Below, in pieces: positions 12,414-37,518 of a stretch of 64,000 nt of DNA. A program made the translations under genes and the position numbers. A model generated the notes under the pieces. It saw only the letters and a program-made list of their open reading frames with translations. It was not told where the DNA came from and ran no database searches. Source of the DNA: Phoronis australis (lineage: Eukaryota > Phoronida > Phoronidae); the NCBI GenBank assembly GCA_002633005.1, contig NMRA01000329.1:258285-322284 (forward strand). The letters run 5' to 3'. Within the stretch, counting starts at the first letter, position 1, and each line of letters starts with the position of its first letter.

Positions 12414-15041
12414 ATGCAGCAGCTTTACGAAGCACTATCGCCTCAGAGTTCTAGTAGGGCGTCACCCGAATCATCAGCGCTCGTGAATCCCTCTTGCTCC
12501 ACGTCTACTACTGCAATCTTGCCATGTCATGCATCATCGGCTAGTCTTTCGCCCTCCTGCCGAACAGCAACAGAGAATCAGTACCATCGCTCTGCCTCGG
12601 CTCTGTTTGTGTCCGCATCTAGTATTCGTTCTGACAACTCGTCAGCTATCATTCCTATGTGCAGAATCTGTCATATGCCAGAAGAGCCCGGCCGACATCT
12701 CATCTCACCTTGCCGTTGTTGTGGCACTCTCAGACATGTTCACAGTTCGTGTTTGATGGTAAGTTGATGGCAAAAATCTCTTAGGGGCAATTGGGAGAGA
12801 GTTAGGAAGTTTAAGGGATGAGGGAAGGCATTCCTGCAGAAGGCGACAGCAGTGCTGTTGCCAAAACTTCTCGTTAAGAGAGTGACTAAATAGGACAGAA
12901 TGGTTGTTAAGGTTAACAACTCATTATTCTAGACTCATCACAAATTTTGGTCCGACTGGTTGACAATGAAGCTGGTGACCAGTTGCCTAGCCTACCCTGT
13001 TCAGACAAAAATGATCTGCTGTATTAATGTCCCCTCTGCGGTCGTCACTTGGGTCGGAAATCTGAGGCAAGTAGCAAATCATAGCCTCGTGCCAAGTCCT
13101 GGTGTTTTTTCGATCATTTCTCCAAATATTCATTAACTCTCGATTGTGCTGAGCTCATATGCAGTGCTCTATGTCTAGTCAAAACTCATGGTCTTTGCAG
13201 CTACACTGTAATAATTATTTTTCCAAACACCATTCTAATTCCTCTAAAGTTTTACCATTATACTCGGTGAGTAGCCATCATTTGCATGCTGATGCCAATA
13301 AAATTGACCAGAGTGTTGTTATTTACTTGATTAATGTCCAACTCGTTCTGAAGGAACGTAGCTAGCAGCCTAAATGCTTTCAAAAACTACAACAGTAGAC
13401 ACCAAAATTGTTCAGTCAATATGATGCATGATTCCCAGTCATGGCATCTGGATGAAAGCTGATTTTATCATCAGAATATTAGCCTTCTCTTAAAGCCAAG
13501 GGTGAAGAAGGAGTTGACAAGAAAGATAAAAAGTGGCTTAGCCATAGAACTTTGATACTTTAGGTGAATAGTCATTACTTGTCTTTTTTGAGATTTGAGT
13601 CGGGGACTGGCTGGTCATGGAGTTGTATGTCGTGAGGGGTCGATTGTGTGCAAAGGCAGGTAAATATGAATGGTTTGATGAACTTTTTACCCGATATTTG
13701 CATTTGTCTTGTAGAAATGGATCGAGATATCAAGTCGAAAACGAAGAAACAAACCGCCACAGTGTGAAATATGTCAGTATCTCTATCGCAGACACAAGCA
13801 ATTCAAGGTGAGGGCAAAAGGTTTTTACTGTCTGGAAGTTCACATGCTGGCGTTGCTATAGTGAATTCTGTCGGATGTGTACTTTGACTATCTTAACTGT
13901 TAAGGTTGTGTTTGCTTTCTGTCATGTTACAAAGGAAAGTTCATTGCAGGGCTCGGTAACGATTTCACTAATTCGGTACAAAACGTGGCCGGAAAGTAAA
14001 ATTTTCTTTTCTCACTTTTTTCAAAAAGAATAAATAGTAGCAAGTGAAAGTAAAGCTTTACTATTTTCAAGTGCTTTACCACAGCTCCCGGCAGACAATA
14101 TTTTGGGGAATGGTGGCATTCAGAGCTGCATTTAAGAAGCCATCAAAAATGAAAATAAGACAATTTTGACAACCTAGTTCCACATGTAATAGTAAGTGTA
14201 CTCATGTGCTTAGTAGTTCAGTTATTCAATTTAGCTAGTCTTTCATATCGTGTATTCAATGTATTTTTATAAAATTGTATAATTTGTAATTTTAAGTCAC
14301 TTAATAGCAAATACTATGATTTAATATTTAGTAATGATTTAGTCTTAGAATTTAAGTGTAACAGCATTTTTGAGATTTTATCTTGACTGTTTATATCAAG
14401 GAAATTTTGGTTACATTATGGATACCGTTGTTTTGCTCAATGTACTACCTTTTTACCAAATTTTATTAAAAAGACATGGGATTGGTCACTTAACTCAATC
14501 AATGAAACGTTAGTAAAAAATCAAACTTCAGATTCTACAGGATTCCTAGTATCATAAAACATGTTTTGTTGAGTTGAAATCAATAATTTTGCAGATATTG
14601 GGGTGAATACACACACTTGTGGATAAGGTCTTACATAAACTCAACCACTTTCTCATCTATTTATAGTTCCGCAGTTTCCGGTTGCCACGGATCTCGCGCT
14701 GTGACAAGATTCTACACACGATCTTCTTCCTTACGATACTGACAATGATTGGCTGTGCTGTGGCCACAGTGTTGTGTTTCCTGTCTGATAAAGACCGCGC
14801 ATCGGAACACGCGCAGAACCCCGAAGTGCGTGTCAAGTTGACACCCGAGGAGATTGTGACCTTGACCTGTGGTGTCACATTCTTCGTCGCTTTCTTCGTC
14901 GCAATGTCCGTTCAGATCAAGGCAAAGAGGACAATCTACCAACTTGCTATTCGGTTTGTTAGACAGAATTTGATTTGGACAATCGAGTCCTATGAACGAA
15001 GTCTCGACTATGACTATAAAGGCCCACCTGTGGCCGTGTGA
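12414..15041 (+). CDS. MARCH-type membrane-associated RING-CH E3 ubiquitin ligase
   Basis: Coding exons: 12414-12758 (acceptor at 12405), 13715-13807, 14667-15041; all junctions are GT-AG and in frame, giving 270 residues. Residues 1-80 are Ser-rich and probably disordered. A RINGv/RING-CH domain spans about 83-142. The C4HC3 ligands are visible as CRIC, PCRC, HSSC and CEIC, with the conserved KW before the last pair; exon 3 carries the second half. Two membrane segments lie at about 161-185 and 208-230, with a short loop between. The cytosolic tail ends in PPVAV, which could be a PDZ ligand. Family members ubiquitinate membrane proteins in endosomal or other internal membranes. The loop between the Trp and the last Cys pair is longer and more basic (SSRKRRNKPP) than in MARCH1/8 or 2/3, so I do not assign a subfamily. 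The reading frame is open upstream of the ATG, so an earlier coding exon is possible. Confidence 0.88.
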
Positions 15042-15881
15042 GCGTTTGTGTGACGGCCATCGACTTGTGCTGACTTGTCGGAGGCATAGTTAGGTTGGAC
15101 TGTTCATTGCCTATACGTGGCATTTCCAACTATTTCTTGACTGTGAACAGCAGTATGACTTGAGCATCAGAAGTCATGGCCACCCGACATTATCGGTTCA
15201 GTCTCCAATGGTGTTTCGTGCTGACAGGGTTTTGAAGAAGTGAATGACTTTTTTCGTAAATTATGCAAATGTTGGAATCTCCATGTATTTGTTTTACTGC
15301 TTGACAAAGACAAGTTCAGCTTTGGAGTTATAACATATTTAGGACAAAGAAAGCATAGGCTTCAAATCCCGATTATTTGTTACAAAATGAAGATACGGAA
15401 TGTTTTGCAGATTATCATTGATAACAAGGTCTTGTGTGTCGATGTGAGCAACACAGACTACCATTTAAAACGTGCACCAGGCACTGTTAAAGAATGTAAT
15501 ATGACAATGTTTTGATTGTTACAGATCAGTTGCAAAGCTAGTAGTTGTTTTGGGGGGTTAGTAAGTTGTGATGATTTATGTTCAAGAACATAATTCAGAT
15601 GTCTAAATACTAGATATCTCTAAACAACAAATTTCTGTTGTGTTGCCTTTTAAAAATTTAAACCCGTCCTTATAAACAAGATAAAGGTGTTTTGCTGTTG
15701 TGCCTTTGTTCAAAACTGGTTTAAAACTACTGATCTAGAGCAGACATGTTATTTAAAAAGTGCTTCAAGCAATGTTTTATTTATTTTTATATAATTATTT
15801 AGTTGCCTAAGGTACAAGCTGAGATTATTTAAACGTGAATGTTCAAAGCTGAAAAATTACATTCAGGCAAACTGAAATTCA

Positions 15882-15887
15882 AATAAA
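15882..15887 (+). promoter_or_regulatory. candidate poly(A) signal AATAAA of the MARCH-type gene
   Basis: This is a canonical AATAAA on the gene strand that I noticed in the AT-rich DNA after the stop codon, about 840 bases downstream. The intervening 15042-15881 would be the 3' UTR and shows no conserved coding frame. Confidence 0.4.
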
Positions 15888-15969
15888 CAGAGCTGAAGAT
15901 TATTGCAGTCATGCTTCATATTACGTGATAATTTTATGTATAGTGAAAATCATTGAATGCACATCAAAG

Positions 15970-16480
15970 AGAACAGGGCCCGGTCTCCAATCTCCGTACT
16001 CAGACTCGAATCATGCTCAAACTCACACTTCATACTCAACTCGAGTACAGACTCAGCTTTGGTGTATTCAATGTCATACTCGAAAAATCTGTACTCGAAA
16101 TTTCGAGCACGTACTCAGTTTTCGAGTGTACTCGAACTGAAGTGTATCTCATCTATATTTCGANACACTCAGAATTCCACGTTATAGACATACTCTTGAA
16201 GTTGTAGCGACAGCAGACGATAATGTAGGCCTAGTTCTTGGGGTGGTCTATTCCAATAGCGAGCGATGAATCAGCGCGGCTTTGCGTGATTTTGCACTTC
16301 ACATCATAAAGAGTTCCATAGCAACTCGAGTATGAGTGTCAGATTTGAGTACGTTTGGAGTCTACTCGAAATAAGACATTAGATACGCTTTTTTGAGTAC
16401 GACTCCAGTGAGCACGATTTTGAGTATGAAATCTCGAGTATGAGTATGAGTCTGAGTACGGAGATTGGAGACCGGGCCCA
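15970..16480. mobile_element. palindromic MITE with ACTCGAGTA-rich interior
   Basis: The left end at about 15976 (GGGCCCGGTCTCCAATCTCC, then GTACTCAGACTC) is inverted exactly at the right end near 16444-16478. The interior is full of variants of ACTCGAGTAC and GTACTCGAAA, so the whole of about 500 bp can fold back. A single N at 16164 lies near the middle, probably an assembly failure at the hairpin. No target duplication is clear beside the GGGCCC ends. The overlapping ORFs here are shadows of the repeat. Confidence 0.65.
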
Positions 16481-16939
16481 GATTTGTGGGATAAAAGTCC
16501 ACATCATGCATGCTATTGTTTGCTCTGTAAGCTCCCCATCTACTTGTATATTAGATAACGTGAGCCTTTGGCTCTTTGAAATACTTCTACAAATATAGTG
16601 ATCTCTACAGATAGTGCATCTATGTCTGCTGGCAGTGTTGCTCGGCATATTCACTATCCCACAATCCTTTGTGCCTTCACGAAACTGAGGACAAAGGATC
16701 ATGACGGTGTCGTCTGACTAGTCCCGTCAGTGGGACTAATGGTTGAATCTTAACGCCAAAAAGAATTGCAGTGGACATCTATCACAAAGCCATGATTTGA
16801 AGTCATCCGGTGTACACTGATATCTTCTTTGTAAGGGAACAGTTAGGTTTGCTTTACCCATGTCATCGTTCAGCTTTTGTTTTGCCTTGATGAACACGTG
16901 TGGCATTCCAACGTTAACTTCCAGTTACAGTACTAACCA

Positions 16940-17225
16940 AATGTATTCAAACAAAGTGGCCCACAATTCCCTGTCATGATGGCTGGGCTGAAGCCGAATT
17001 CATCGTCAGAGTAACCTTTCCTCATGAATGAAAATGAAAGTGAATTAATTGGAAAGTTAGTAAGGTGGCTAAACCATTTGGTAATAAGAATTTTGCTGCC
17101 AACAGTTATCACCATTCATTTTAGCCATTCACGGAATTAACTGTCATTATTGGGAAACAGTATTTTGTCTGATTTCTTTGGTCTTGCACTGTATGTAAGC
17201 ATAGACTATAGTATACTGACAGCCA
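16940..17225 (+). repeat. dispersed repeat, copy 1
   Basis: Motifs in order: CCTGTCATGATGGCTG, GAAGC, CATCGTCAGAGTAACC, CTCATGAA, GTGAATTAA, GGCTAAACCATT, TAGCC, GGGAAACAGTATTTTGTCTG. The same order recurs at 26075-26290 with point differences and in part at 21855-21910. It may be a SINE or an old DNA-element fragment; no tRNA-like boxes were identified. Confidence 0.5.
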
Positions 17226-17318
17226 ACTCTGTATATTTTCAATGGACGAAATCTGTGATTTTCCGTAGATAACCAGATAGGCGTGTATTTGGAAAATGGA
17301 AATTTTCAGGCATTTTAG

Positions 17319-17585
17319 TAACACCAAATAAATGCCTGGGTGCATGAACAGAATGTCATAGTTTTGGCTTCGCAAATGCCAGCGCAATATATATTTTTGT
17401 AAGTGAAACAGCCCTTCTGGGCTCGCCAACACTTTGTTCGTTTTTATAAGTGATAAATGCTCCAGAAAAGTGAATTTGTGACTAGAAAGTCGATGCTTAA
17501 TGGGCTTTTAAGAGGAAATTTTCCGACTAAACGTCCTCCTATCCGGACACTTGACACCAGAAGTTGTAACACCAAATAAATGCCT
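17319..17585 (+). repeat. 19-bp perfect direct repeat flanking 229 bp
   Basis: TAACACCAAATAAATGCCT occurs at 17319-17337 and again exactly at 17567-17585. This could be a target duplication around a small insertion or a local duplication. There is no poly(A) tail before the second copy, which argues against a simple LINE-mobilised insert. Confidence 0.6.
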
Positions 17586-17704
17586 ATGGGCTTGTCTAAG
17601 GAAAATCCTGGTACGCTCAAGCTGTGGCATCACTATTCACTAGCGACACCTGACAGACAGCACGTTTAAAAGCATGAAAATTTTTAGACATCCAGTTGAG
17701 AAAA

Positions 17705-17776
17705 CAGATGAAATTTGAGTCCAATACTGGAATATTTTTTGTAAGTTTTTATTCCAGTATTAGACTCGAATTTGAT
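17705..17776. repeat. short inverted repeat (hairpin)
   Basis: AAATTTGAGTCCAATACTGG followed by AATA is inverted as TATTCCAGTATTAGACTCGA followed by ATTTGATC, separated by a short T-rich loop. Arms are about 28 bp with a few mismatches. It is either a tiny MITE or a transcript hairpin. Confidence 0.55.
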
Positions 17777-20471
17777 CTATAGCACCTTTTACTTCTGGCA
17801 AGTACGTCGTCAACTTATCATGGTTGGTAGCATTGCCAAAAGTATTCACGATATCAAGAGTTCTACTATTGGAAGACATTGAACAGCGTTTCAATGCTGA
17901 AATTGTTCTTTTTGTTACACTAGACAGCAAAATAGATGCAAGAATTTCCCATCACAATACACTAACCGGAAGCTGAGTTTGCTATGTTTAGAGGGTGGCA
18001 CCTCCTCTAAGATATTATGCAAGAAAATGTCGGAGTTGTGAATCTGTTGTCTATAATCTATGATGTAAGTGGCATAAATGAAGGTTCATGCAGTATGTAT
18101 CGTTGCGAGGTAACCCCTCAAGATGAAATTATGATACACCATGACATGCCAGTTTGGCTGTGGTTTAGTAATTTATGGCAAGCTAAGAGACAAGTAGTGC
18201 CTTATGGTTTGTTCCCGTTGCTTGTTACAAATGCGTTATTTGTTACAGTTGTGTAACTTTGTGTCAAATAACCGGGCCAAAAATATGTTCACCAGGCATG
18301 CCTTCAAAGCTAAATGTGCACCCAAAAGGTACTCTGATGCTTCTCGCTTTGTCAGACACTTGGTGGATCATTAAACAGCCAGTTTCTTTTATTACCCCGT
18401 AGATCTGACTCAGTTCTGTCTCAAAGTTTGCAAAGTAACAAAAGGGTTCTTTTTTGATGGGGTGCATTTGTGTTTTAGTTGAATGCTACTAGTTTCATTC
18501 AAGTGAGATGCCAATATTGGATTTGGGATGGGAGAATTAGGGATAGGTTGAAATCACCAAAACAGGGTTTACTATCCTTTTAACTGATCCTTTCTGAATA
18601 TCACAAGATACCTACTGACACACGCTAATCACTTATCAAGGACGTAATAATCATTAGACAAACTGACAAGTGTGTCTGCTCAACTTGAAATAATTTGAAA
18701 CAGATAAGTAGCATAGTCAAATTAGACATACAAATTTGGGCTGCGTTTTGTAGACTGCAAAACATTAACTTACACTCGCGTTGAAAAATCTTCATTCATG
18801 GAACGAATGCAGTGAATTTAATTCAACACACCAACTAATCACTTCAGTGGTTGCCATTTTGATTGGTTAAGCCAGTAAGCTGCAGTACATATTCGTCAAA
18901 TACTCGCTCTTCACTTTCTTCAATTTGCTAGGTCTCACTAGATCTTGCATTTCTCGTGAGAAACTTGGTCTATGGAACGCTCTCCTGTTGTAAATGATCA
19001 CTTCTGTATCCACTTTTCATCAAGTTTGTTGTGATATTATGATTATATAATGTTATCAATAAAATGTATTGACCCTAGTGAGGAGCTGCTAGTTTGTTTA
19101 CAACTTAAAAAGTAGCAACATTCATTGTGATTTACTGTCTTGGAGAGTATTATAGAAAATAATAACATGTTTTTCAAAATAATTTGTTTCCAAAAAGTCA
19201 ACAGCATGTTTTCAAAATAGAAAGTAAGAGGTTGACACAAATCATTTCATTTGATACTTGAAGGTTTCAAAACTTCTTCCAACACTCCACGTTTTTGTGG
19301 AAAATTAATGTTCTCTTTTATGGTAGAAACTCAATTTATAGAAACTTTTAATAAAAATAAATTGAATAATGCTTATAGTTTTCAAACAAAATCACAACCT
19401 CGAAATCATCCAATCGAAAAGCTTTAATTAAAGTACATATCCCAGGGTTCCAAATGGCTAAGCCACCTTTTCCACGCTCTCAATTATCTCAATCCAGTAC
19501 ATGACGAAAAAAACAATGATTACGTTTAGCCAATGATGGAGCATATGTCTGAGTTTTGCGAGGAACTCAAATGCTGTCACTGTTAACAGTATGATTTGTG
19601 ACACAAAGTTAGCGGAAATGAAGAAGAACAACTAAGGGTGCGGGTGATGAACTAAAAGCTTGCGTACGACGGCAAGAACAGGAAAATGGGGAATAATTAC
19701 GACAACACAAATGTCAAAATGCCAAAACAATTTAAACGGTGGAAGATTCCTCCAATCACACACAGCAAACACTGCTTATGATGTCATATGCACTGGGATG
19801 ACCTTCAAGCATACCGGGAGCATTTGTGTGCAAATTGCAAACATGTGAATGGCTGACACTTCAACAGTGGCTACTGGACGTATTGTGTTAGAAATTAACA
19901 AGTAATTTTAAATCATTTTTTACTATTTTACTAACATTGACCTCAGGATTTCTACCTTTCTAAACAATTTTTACCAATGGATGACAGACATTCTTGGTAA
20001 AAAGGTCAATTCACCAGTAATGTTGATTTTTTAATTCAAAATCAAAATTTTCCAAAAATTGAAGTTGCCAGCTAAAAATGAAAAATCAAAACATATGACA
20101 TTATCCAAAGGTTTTTCCTGAATCTGAAATGAAGGTTGTTACTTACCAAACAACAAACATTACAAAATGCACCAAATTTCTACAACGCAACTGAATTGCA
20201 ACAGATCTTATACAAATTGTGTACTTATCTGACTCAGACTGTCTGTATGCCTCTCATGGCATTATCTTTACAATTCCAAATGACAGTCTCATTCTTAAGT
20301 CACAGCTATCCACTGGTGCACAACACATAGCTAATGTACAGTAAAAATATGGCGTTATTTCACCTCGTGTTGCAACACCGTTCAGCAACGATTTAAACTA
20401 AGAGCACCAATCCAACTTTATCCAGTGTGTGGTGCAATACTCATTACGTCCGTCTGCTAAATGTAGCTCTG

Positions 20472-33283
<12,812 letters not shown>

Positions 33284-33517
33284 CTAAAAGATAAAGGATA
33301 ACTTAGTTATAATCAATGAATCAATTATTATTCAAGCCCTCCTAGAGAACTTTGCATTTGCTGAGTTTAATATAATTACGATATGATTTTAGCTTCACTG
33401 CCACCACTAAGTGGAGTTGCAATGCATCTTTCTAGAATAGGTCAACTTCTTTTCAGCTATGATTGATTACTAATAAAACTATGTTAATACAGTGAATTGT
33501 GAATATTAGGGCACTAG

Positions 33518-33667
33518 TCGGATATCATGGACCCTGATTTAGAGTTCAATAACCAGGCAATTACTGAATAACGGCCCTGTTATTTAGTGGATGAATCCAT
33601 AAGTAAGTAACAGGGCAGTTATTCAGTAATTGCCTGGTTCTCTAAAGCAGGGTCTATTATATCGGAA
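33518..33667. mobile_element. small palindromic MITE, second copy
   Basis: The left part (GGACCCTGATTTAGAG, then AACCAGGCAATTACTGAATA) is inverted in the right part (TATTCAGTAATTGCCTGGTT, then CTCTAAAGCAGGGTC). Arms are over 50 bp and the whole element is about 150 bp. Same family as 1206-1311 (shared GGGACC/CCTGATTTAG ends and CTGAATAAC core). Confidence 0.65.
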
Positions 33668-33894
33668 TACAAGTAGTGCCAATATTACATCAACGGGTTA
33701 GGAATGCACTCCAGGGCAGATGACAAAACAACTGCCAGCCTTTTAACAAGTGCTTTGTCATGAATCATGATACAGGGTCCTTGCTTGGTGACCTTGTGTC
33801 AAAGCACAACCAGAAATGAATAAATGAGCGACGACAAGTGATGCAACTTTGTCGAAACTACATAACGTGCTAGCTACCCTGTGATTGGCTGCTG

Positions 33895-34440
33895 CCTTAG
33901 ACAGTAATCACCGTCTACCGCTGGCCCAGTAGAGACAGTGGAACTCCTACAGGAGCTTCATATGCTGGAAGCTTTTCTGCAAATTATGCCTCATACTGAC
34001 TAAAACATCAAAGTCACGTTGTTATAAATACCTTTTGCACATACAGGGTCTACCTTAGCAGGCCGTATTTAATTCTTTTCAACGACGAAATACTCCCATT
34101 ATCAAAATTTTTTTTCGAGGAGTTTCTCGTTCTGTTCCCAAACATTTTTACATTGCACACGCCAGGGGATATGACGTCATACCACCTGCCACACACAGTG
34201 TTAAAAATGGTGAGTTTGCGAACTTGGGAACTGAATGAGGGACTGTTTGGAGAAAAAGTCTGATAACGGCCAGGAGATTTTCATCGAGTTGGATAAAATT
34301 AAATACATTGACAGCCTCCTAAGGTGTCCCTCTATGAGCAAAAGGGGTTTATAACAACGTGACTTTGATGTTTTAGTCAGTGCGGGGCATAATTCGCCGA
34401 AAAGCTTCCAGCATATGAAGCTCCTATAGGAGTAGGGACG
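33895..34440. mobile_element. long-inverted-repeat (foldback) element, family A, second copy
   Basis: Left arm about 33940-34175 (ACAGGAGCTTCATATGCTGG, AAGCTTTTCTGC, CATCAAAGTCACGTTGTTAT) is inverted at about 34200-34435. It shares the AAGCTTTTCNGC and AAAGTCACGTTGTTATAAA blocks with 1199-2226, but here the two arms almost touch, so the spacer has been lost. The outer left part (AGACAGTAATCACCGTCT, GCTGGCCCAG) resembles 43452-43615. Confidence 0.6.
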
Positions 34441-35914
34441 TGACAAAAATTTTTTTTTTCAAAACTTACCATTGATTTTGATGTCATTAGAAAGCTCTCA
34501 TCAAGAGCTTTCCAAAAATATCTTTTTTACATTTGTACCTACAATACTTCCAGAGATATTGCATTGTAACGATCGCTTTTGAAGCTACTAATTCTCCTAT
34601 TGTTTTAGCCCAAAACATGACGCATTATATTAGTATTTTTTACAACATATAATCATAACTTCGCCAGCTCTCAACCAATTTAAATGAAACTTTTTTTGTT
34701 AGAAAGATAATAATGTTTAGAACCTGGTTTGATAAACACCAAAACAATTCTCGACTGGAATGATTAACTGATTGTAATTAAGTTAATTACTTAAGAGAAA
34801 ATTCTCACAATTCTTTCTCTAGATGTAACACTAATAGGATTCTAAGGCTATGTGAGCTTAATTAAGAGTAACAATACATAAAAATACCACCATTTTGTTA
34901 ATAATACACAGAAAATAAGTATTAATTAGTAATCAACTAATTACCAAAACAGACTTGAATAACCATAGTACCATCTTTATTGTACGTACATGACCACTAT
35001 AACAAGTGCAATGATGAACTGAAAAGTTAGTAAATGCTTTCCTCAATGTGAGCACACCACCCTTCATCACGATTCTAAACGTAGTTGGAAGCAGAGCGAT
35101 GTAGGCAATGTATGAGACATTGTGTGATACCCAACAAAGCACAGACACTTCAAACACTGATGCACGCAGTAGAAAATATGGATGAATGTCCCACTTTGAA
35201 GAATGAGTGTGTTTTGATTTCAAAACACTATTGATGTCAAAAGTGATACAAAATTGACTTACAATTTTAAGAAATAGAAAAAATATATACATAAAGGTCA
35301 AACCTATCCGAAAATATGAAGGCGTCATCGTCTCTTTCATAGAGCTTATATGCTGAATTTCATGAAGATTCATCAAGGAACTCTCATGACACTTAGGCAA
35401 TCGTAAAAAAAAAATAAAAGTGCCACTACCGGACACACCTGCAGTCAGATTTTTCTGCAACTTGTCGTCATCTGTTATCTCCATAGGAGCACACCTGCCA
35501 AATCTCACAAAGCACCTCCAAATACTTAAAAAGTTACAGCCAGACGCGAAAAAAAATTGCCACTAGGGGTCACCACAGTAGTGGAACCTGCCCAAAAATC
35601 AGCGTCAGCCGTAGCCTACTTATCATGATCATTTGAGAAATTTGGCAAACAGGAAGGCCGATGCCACCAGGTGGTGCAAAATATGCCATTATTTGATAAT
35701 GAAATAAACAAATAATAACGGTGACGATGAAATATTACCATACTCATTTACACAAAAAAATCTTGCAAAACAAGACTCGCCAAATTGTAATGGTAACTGG
35801 CACACCGGAAGACCCGGGATTGTTTACAAACTAGTACTTCATCAGCATATCCACAACGTAGCATTCTCAAAATAAGTACACTATCAGCCCAATACATGCT
35901 ACGACACTTTTTAC
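34441..35914. other. AT-rich stretch left of the transposase, with two repeat units
   Basis: Holds a hairpin (GAAAGCTCT-CATCA-AGAGCTTTC near 34491), long A/T runs, and at about 35330-35680 two units of the tandem repeat that fills the transposase intron (TGCCACTAGGGG, AATCAGCGTCAGCCG). Probably the 3' flank of the transposon. No matching terminal inverted repeat was found at the other end. Confidence 0.4.
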
Positions 35915-37399
35915 TCAGCAGAAAACTAAATCTTTATTGACAAAATCTGCAGCTAATTCATATTTATGTAGATCATAATCCAAAGCAGAGTCTTCATCTT
36001 CTTCTTCTTGCCAATAACGTATTATATATTTCTGCTCTTTCAGTTTCAGCACATGACCGTTGTACATGATCTTTTTGCCATCGCACTCGTCGACCCAGAC
36101 ATGAAGAATCCTTTTCCCCACCACCCTGCCTTCGATTATATCTCTGACAGCGTCCTTCGCCTCCATCTCAAGCTCTGGAAAATCTTTGACAACGTCAAAA
36201 TCTTTTTTTTTCAGAATTTTCTCATTTTTCCTTCGAAGCTGGGCATCCCTTTTGATACTCTTTGCAGCCAGTCTTCGTCTCAGCTCCATTTTTAAAAGAC
36301 GAGCTTCCCTCCGCTTGACAGTGCGTTGTTGACGAGCAAGACTTACGGCTGCCTTGATGATGCGATCTCTCTCGACTTTGGGAGTGCTGTCGAGTCTCTG
36401 TACAATTTTGTTCTTTGTGGCACGAATCTTGCATGAAAGGTACTCCAGAGTCGCACTCGGTGCCTTGGCTTGGATAGCACTGAAAAAGCCCATTACCTCT
36501 TCGCTATCCATATTGTGGAGTTTTGCTGACTGAGTTGCCCTCTTTAGATCCTCTGTGGTTTCGATCTGGAAGTATCGACTGTACTGCCTCTCAAGAACTT
36601 TAATTGTTGTCTCCAGACAGGTCGCCATGACTTTGTTAAATAGCCCCATGTTGTATGGCGTCACCTGCAACGATACAATGAATTCATCTCTGTCCAATTC
36701 CTCGCCAAAGAAGTCGAAACATGTTGACAACGTCTTCGACGGACACTCAAGGGCGACTTTACACTCAGCTATGACGCGTTTCACTTGAGTGAAGGCTTCC
36801 AGGTGGTTGACGTCAGTGCTGGGCTGGTAAAAACGCGTCATCCAAGGCCCAGTAACCAGCTTTCCAATTAAGCCCAGGACTTGAAACTCTGTCTTGGCCA
36901 ATTCAGTTGCGAAATCAGCAGCCACAGCTTTCTGGAGCGTTCCACAGGCAAGAACAGAGTTCTGCAGAAAATCATGGAAAATTGTGTGGTGGTAAAAATA
37001 CTTCGCACATAAATGGAACAGAATGTGGAGTCTGTTGCCACGATAACGGGGAATAAATCCATGCCCAAGATGCTCATCATCAAGAAAAGACATGAACGCT
37101 TTGGGGTCACCTTTTGGACTGTTCTTGTACCGAATCTTGTTCATTGCAAATACAATGTTAGCGGCGATGCAGTCACGTCCCAGAACTCTGCCAGGTTCGT
37201 CTTCATGTTTCTTAAGTGCGCTACGGCATGAACTAGCTATTGTGTCTAGTGGATGAAGGTGGCAGTTTAGCTCATTCAGTGGCTTGTTCCATTCATCTTC
37301 AAGCAGGCTCACCGTGGCATGGTTGACTGCCGCCCGGTCCGTCATGGTGTTAGCTATGTTCTTGACCATTCCAAGACGACATTCTTCAAAATTAGAATT

Positions 37400-37518
37400 A
37401 CCTATAGAGGCGCACACTCCTGCAATCCTTTCTAAGCTTTGGGTCACATGTGATGAATNACCTATAGAGGCACACACACCTGCAATCCTTTCTAAGCTTT
37501 GGGTCACATGTGATGAAT
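37400..37518. other. near-identical 59-bp duplication around a single N (assembly join)
   Basis: The bases 37400-37458 (ACCTATAGAGG ... GTGATGAAT) repeat at 37460-37518 with two or three differences, separated by one N at 37459. This is the usual trace of two contig ends or haplotypes joined without merging. It makes a false internal repeat in the transposase. Confidence 0.8.

Larger units (their letters stand above)
16481..20471. other. intergenic region between MARCH-type gene and EIF2B2 (tail-to-tail)
   Basis: The two flanking genes converge. The stretch holds a dispersed repeat (16940-17225), a 19-bp direct repeat (17319/17567), a 70-bp hairpin (17705-17776) and otherwise AT-rich unique-looking DNA. 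The high-coordinate end contains the EIF2B2 3' UTR. An ATTAAA on the minus strand (plus TTTAAT at 20030-20035) is one possible poly(A) signal. Confidence 0.35.

Noticed and set aside
34933-35508. 191-codon minus-strand ORF
   Set aside because: Its N-terminal third lies in the tandem-repeat units found at 38.7-39.6 kb, and the rest is AT-rich sequence with no motif; I treat it as a chance frame in transposon flank.
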